From NCBI GenBank assembly GCA_023442215.1, contig JAEZMP010000266.1:1-8702 (forward strand): 8,702 nucleotides of DNA, in the 5' to 3' direction. The stretch comes from Pseudomonadota bacterium (GTDB lineage: Bacteria > Pseudomonadota > Alphaproteobacteria > Rhizobiales > Segnochrobactraceae). This document shows positions 5,814-8,702 of the stretch, piece after piece (positions within the stretch are counted from its first letter, which is position 1; each line of letters starts with the position of its first letter). The translations under genes were made by a program, and so were the position numbers. The notes beneath the pieces were generated by a model, which ran no database searches, was not told where the DNA came from, and was given only the letters and a program-made list of their open reading frames with translations.

Positions 5814-5847
5814 TCCGCGCGGAAGCCGTTCCCGGCGGCCGCGCGGA
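5814..5847. terminator. Extended hairpin between LysE-like gene and der
   Basis: A perfect 9-bp inverted repeat, TCCGCGCGG (5814-5822) and CCGCGCGGA (5839-5847), encloses a further 4-bp stem, GCCG (5825-5828) and CGGC (5833-5836), with a TTCC loop. Together they form one long rod in the 59-bp gap between convergent genes. Each arm is near-palindromic in itself (CCGCGCGG). No T-run follows on either strand, so termination would have to be non-canonical or Rho-assisted. Confidence 0.55.
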
Positions 5848-5860
5848 CCGAATCAGGCCG

Positions 5861-7246
5861 TCATTCCTTATCGGCGAACGGGTTCTCGCCCTTGCGCAGT
5901 GACAGACGCACCGGGCAGCCGCGCAATTCGAACGTCTCGCGAATGCCGTTGACCAGATAGCGCGTATAGGAGTCCGGCAGCGCCTCTGGGCGCGAGCAGA
6001 ACACGACGAAATGCGGCGGGCGCGACTTCGCCTGCGTCATGTAGCGCAGCTTGATCCGGCGGCCGGACACTGCCGGCGGCGGATGATGCTCCAGAACCGC
6101 GCTGAGCCAGCGGTTCAGGCGGCCGGTGGAGATGCGCTGGGTCCACACCTCGCGCGCCTTGAAGGCGGCCTGCATGAGGCGATCGATACCGTCGCCCGTG
6201 AGGCCTGAGACCGGGATCATCTCGACACCGCGGATCTGCGGCAGCAGCCGCTCGACCCGCTCGCGGGCGTCGCGCAGCGCCGCATTGCGATCCTCGACGA
6301 GGTCCCACTTGTTGAGCGCGATCACGATCGCGCGGCCTTCCCGCACGACGAGGTCGGCGATCTGAAGGTCCTGCTTCTCGAACGGCGCGGTGGCATCGAG
6401 GGTGACCAGCACCACTTCCGCAAAGCGGATGGAGCGCAGCGTCTCGCCAACCGACAGCCGCTCCAGCTTGCCCTCGACGCGCGCCTTGCGCCGCAGTCCC
6501 GCCGTGTCCACCAGATCAACGCGCCGGCCGCGCCATTCCCAGGGCACGGTGATCGAATCACGGGTGATGCCGGCTTCCGGACCGGTCAGCAGCCGGTCCT
6601 CGCCCAGGATCTGGTTGATGAGCGTCGACTTGCCGGCATTCGGCCGGCCCACCACCGCCTTCTTCAGCGGCCGGCCGAGGAGCCCTTCCTCGTCTTCCTC
6701 GTCGGTGTCGACGACGACGGCTTCGGCCCCGGCGTCTTCCTCGGACGTCGGATCCGGGAAGTGCGGCATCAGGGCTTCGTAGAGGTCGGCGAGGCCCTCG
6801 CCGTGCTCGGCGGAAATCGCCACGGGCTCGCCGAGCCCAAGACCGTAGGCCTCCATCGCCCCCGACGCGCCCGCCTTGCCTTCCGACTTGTTGACGAGAA
6901 GGATCACCGGGCGCGAGGTGCGCCGCAGGATATCGGCGAAATGCTCGTCGATCGGCGTCACGCCGGCGCGCCCGTCGATCACGAACAGTACGATGTCGGC
7001 CTGCTCGATCGCGGCGTTGGTCTGGGCGCGCATCCGGCCTTCTAGGCTTTCGGAATCCGCTTCCTCCAGGCCCGCAGTGTCGACCACCGTGAAGGTGAGG
7101 TCCCCCAGGCGGCCGGTGCCTTCACGGCGGTCGCGCGTCACGCCCGGCGTGTCGTCGACGAGCGCGATGCGGCGGCCGACGAGACGGTTGAACAGGGTCG
7201 ACTTGCCGACATTCGGCCGTCCGACGATGGCGACGACGAGATCCAT
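5861..7246 (-). CDS. der: Ribosome assembly GTPase Der (EngA)
   Basis: Der is an essential tandem-GTPase that binds the 50S subunit and acts late in its assembly. The 461 residues show GTPase domain 1 with GRPNVGKS (9-16), DTPGVTRD (32-39), DTAG (56-59), NKSE (119-122) and SAEHGEG (145-151). An acidic linker rich in Asp/Glu lies at about 167-188. GTPase domain 2 has GRPNAGKS (200-207), DTAG (247-250), NKWD (312-315) and S347 in the G5 loop. The C-terminal KH-like domain (about 365-461) contains LKLRYMTQ-like and KGENPF motifs. NKSE in place of NKxD in the first G4 still allows guanine recognition and is seen in other Der proteins. The ATG at 7246 has GGGGAA 4 nt upstream and gives the usual N-terminus; an in-frame TTG at 7258 would add four residues. 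bamB lies 128 nt upstream in the same direction, the same order as in Escherichia coli. Confidence 0.97.
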   Translation of the reverse strand: MDLVVAIVGRPNVGKSTLFNRLVGRRIALVDDTPGVTRDRREGTGRLGDLTFTVVDTAGLEEADSESLEGRMRAQTNAAIEQADIVLFVIDGRAGVTPIDEHFADILRRTSRPVILLVNKSEGKAGASGAMEAYGLGLGEPVAISAEHGEGLADLYEALMPHFPDPTSEEDAGAEAVVVDTDEEDEEGLLGRPLKKAVVGRPNAGKSTLINQILGEDRLLTGPEAGITRDSITVPWEWRGRRVDLVDTAGLRRKARVEGKLERLSVGETLRSIRFAEVVLVTLDATAPFEKQDLQIADLVVREGRAIVIALNKWDLVEDRNAALRDARERVERLLPQIRGVEMIPVSGLTGDGIDRLMQAAFKAREVWTQRISTGRLNRWLSAVLEHHPPPAVSGRRIKLRYMTQAKSRPPHFVVFCSRPEALPDSYTRYLVNGIRETFELRGCPVRLSLRKGENPFADKE

Positions 7247-7261
7247 CTGGTTCCCCAAAGT

Positions 7262-7280
7262 GCGGCACCTTCAGTGCCGC
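7262..7280 (-). terminator. Hairpin just upstream of der
   Basis: In the bamB-der gap the minus strand carries a perfect 7-bp inverted repeat, GCGGCAC and GTGCCGC (complements of 7274-7280 and 7262-7268), with a 5-nt loop. It is followed by ACTTTGG and then the der ribosome binding site. The short T3 is too little for a full intrinsic terminator. The hairpin could attenuate read-through from bamB, mark an mRNA processing point, or shape access to the der start. Confidence 0.35.
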
Positions 7281-7374
7281 CATAAAGCGTCTTGAACATG
7301 GCTGCGGCGCCTGCGGCCCATGGGACCGGCAAGCGCCGCGCCACATATTCGATCAGTACGCCGGAACTGGCCGA

Positions 7375-8702
7375 TCAACGGTATCCGGACAGCGTCCCGA
7401 TGCCTGAAACCACGACCATCGTGCCGGACGCCACGACCGGAGACATGAAGGCCGGATCGCCAATCTTGCGCGGCGTGGCGACCTGACCGGATTGCGGATC
7501 GACCGTCACCATTTCGCCGACACTCGACACGAACCAAAGCTGGCCGCCGGCAAGAACGGGGCCGGCCCAGTGCGAGCGCTTGGACTTGGTGTTCACGACC
7601 GGCAGCTGGGTAGACCACAGCGGCTTGCCGGTGAGGCGGTCGAGCGCGGCGGCACGGTCATCGAGATCGACCAGGAACAGCGCATTTCCCGAAACCACCG
7701 GGGTGTGGGCACTGCCGACGTTCTGGTCCCACTTGCGCTCGCCGCTCTTGAGGTCGACGGCGATGGTCCGGCCGGAGACGCCCGACGCATAGACGACGCC
7801 ATCGGCGATGACCGGGCTCGCAGCCACGTCGGACAGCGACGAGAGCGCCATTGTGCGGGTGGCCTGCGTCACGGCATCGGACCAAAGCGGCTCGCCCTTG
7901 GCGATGTCGAAGCCCATCACCTCGCCCGAGGAGTAGGGCACAACGAGATTATTGCCGGAAACGGCCGGGTTCGCCGCAGCGAGCAGCCCGCCGGATTCAG
8001 GAATGCCGCGATACGACCAAGCCTCCGTGCCGTCGGCTTCGTTGATCGCGAACACCACGTTCTGGTCGCTTACGACGAACACCTTGCCGCCCGAGACGGT
8101 GGGAGCGCCCCGTGCCGGCGTCGTCAGGTCCTTCGTCCAGAGCGTCTTGCCGCTGGAAGCATCGAGCGCGGTCAAGGCCCCGTAGCCCGTGGCGACGAAC
8201 ACCTTGCCCTGATCATAGGCGACGCCGCCACCCAGGGCGACGCTCTTCTCGCCATCGGGCTTCAGCGAAACCTGCCAGGAGCGCCCGCCGCCGGAGAGCG
8301 ACAGCGCGGAGACCGAGCCGTTCGGCTGGTAGACGAACACCTGGCCGCCGCCGATCACCGGGCGAGCCGAAACGCGGTCGGCGATGGAGCCACCGGCAAG
8401 CCAGTTGGTGCCGACGCTGCCGCCCATCACGGTCGAGCTCCAAGCCCGACCGCCCGAGCCGGAGAACGCGACTTTGCCCGGATTGTTGCTCGCAGGACCG
8501 CCAGCATTTGGCCATTCGGCATTGGACTGGGCGGCGCTGATGGTGGCCGAAGAGCGGGTCTGGGTAGCACTCGCCAGCGCATCGTCGCTGGTGAACACAT
8601 CGACGCGCGTTCCGGGCAGCGGCGTCTGCTTCGGGCTGAACGGGTTCAGGCTCGACAGCGTATCGCAGCCGGCGAGGCCGAAGGCCAGCACAGCCGCGAG
8701 AG
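7375..8702 (-). CDS. bamB: BamB, outer-membrane assembly lipoprotein (PQQ-like beta-propeller), 5' end cut
   Basis: BamB is the eight-bladed beta-propeller lipoprotein that helps BamA insert beta-barrel proteins into the outer membrane. The frame is open to the right edge: the last visible N-terminal residues read L-A-A-V-L-A-F-G-L-A-G-C, a signal-peptide core with a lipobox whose lipidated Cys is encoded at 8667-8665. The true start codon therefore lies beyond 8702. The mature part is 430 residues. After a Ser/Thr/Ala-rich linker comes WPNAGGPASNN, then a series of Trp-docking repeat motifs such as GRAWSSTV, GRSWQVSL, GKTLWTKDL, GTEAWSYRG, GEPLWSDAV, GERKWDQNVG and GKPLWSTQL, about one per blade, with GxVFV/GxLWFV strands between them. 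It ends normally with a TGA at 7375. Its place upstream of der in the same direction matches the common proteobacterial bamB-der arrangement, often preceded by a tetratricopeptide gene outside this window. Confidence 0.93.
   Translation of the reverse strand, partial: LAAVLAFGLAGCDTLSSLNPFSPKQTPLPGTRVDVFTSDDALASATQTRSSATISAAQSNAEWPNAGGPASNNPGKVAFSGSGGRAWSSTVMGGSVGTNWLAGGSIADRVSARPVIGGGQVFVYQPNGSVSALSLSGGGRSWQVSLKPDGEKSVALGGGVAYDQGKVFVATGYGALTALDASSGKTLWTKDLTTPARGAPTVSGGKVFVVSDQNVVFAINEADGTEAWSYRGIPESGGLLAAANPAVSGNNLVVPYSSGEVMGFDIAKGEPLWSDAVTQATRTMALSSLSDVAASPVIADGVVYASGVSGRTIAVDLKSGERKWDQNVGSAHTPVVSGNALFLVDLDDRAAALDRLTGKPLWSTQLPVVNTKSKRSHWAGPVLAGGQLWFVSSVGEMVTVDPQSGQVATPRKIGDPAFMSPVVASGTMVVVSGIGTLSGYR

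Noticed and set aside
7138..7344. Small minus-strand frame in the bamB-der gap, with an internal Met followed by FKTLYGGTEGAALWG
   Set aside because: It overlaps the der start in another frame, has no recognised domain, and its sequence across the hairpin is explained by the inverted repeat. I cannot support it as a gene.

Overview
The window reads as ordinary chromosomal DNA of a GC-rich alphaproteobacterium, most likely of the order Hyphomicrobiales. The reasons are the very high GC at third codon positions, the alphaproteobacterial style of the Der, TrmFO and BamB proteins, and the bamB-der gene order. I cannot resolve the genus. I see no transposase, integrase, phage gene, CRISPR array, tRNA or rRNA.

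Layout from left to right: (1) the 5' part of thiE on the minus strand, cut by the left edge, behind a TPP riboswitch whose 3' end contains the probable ribosome binding site; (2) divergent trmFO on the plus strand, encoding the folate/FAD-dependent tRNA m5U54 methyltransferase; (3) convergent with it, an Old Yellow Enzyme family flavin oxidoreductase on the minus strand; (4) divergent from that, an HxlR-family regulator on the plus strand, with a short, relatively AT-rich shared promoter region full of dyads; (5) convergent with the regulator, a NiCoT nickel/cobalt permease on the minus strand; (6) divergent from it, a LysE/RhtB-family exporter on the plus strand, with about 200 bp of GC-rich, highly foldable sequence between the two starts; (7) convergent with the exporter, der (double-GTPase ribosome assembly factor) on the minus strand; (8) upstream of der in the same direction, bamB (outer-membrane assembly lipoprotein), cut by the right edge within its signal peptide.

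The genes do not form one pathway. The functional links I can support are thiE with its riboswitch, the OYE gene with its divergent HxlR regulator (probably an electrophile- or redox-responsive pair), and the conserved bamB-der cluster. Two of the three convergent junctions (trmFO/OYE and lysE-like/der) hold a strong GC hairpin without a U-tract; the third (hxlR/NiCoT) has only a weak one. The least explained sequence is the 4983-5189 divergent leader region, which has mutually exclusive hairpins and fragments reminiscent of a cobalamin riboswitch that do not add up to a clear one. I did not find a convincing previously undescribed system.
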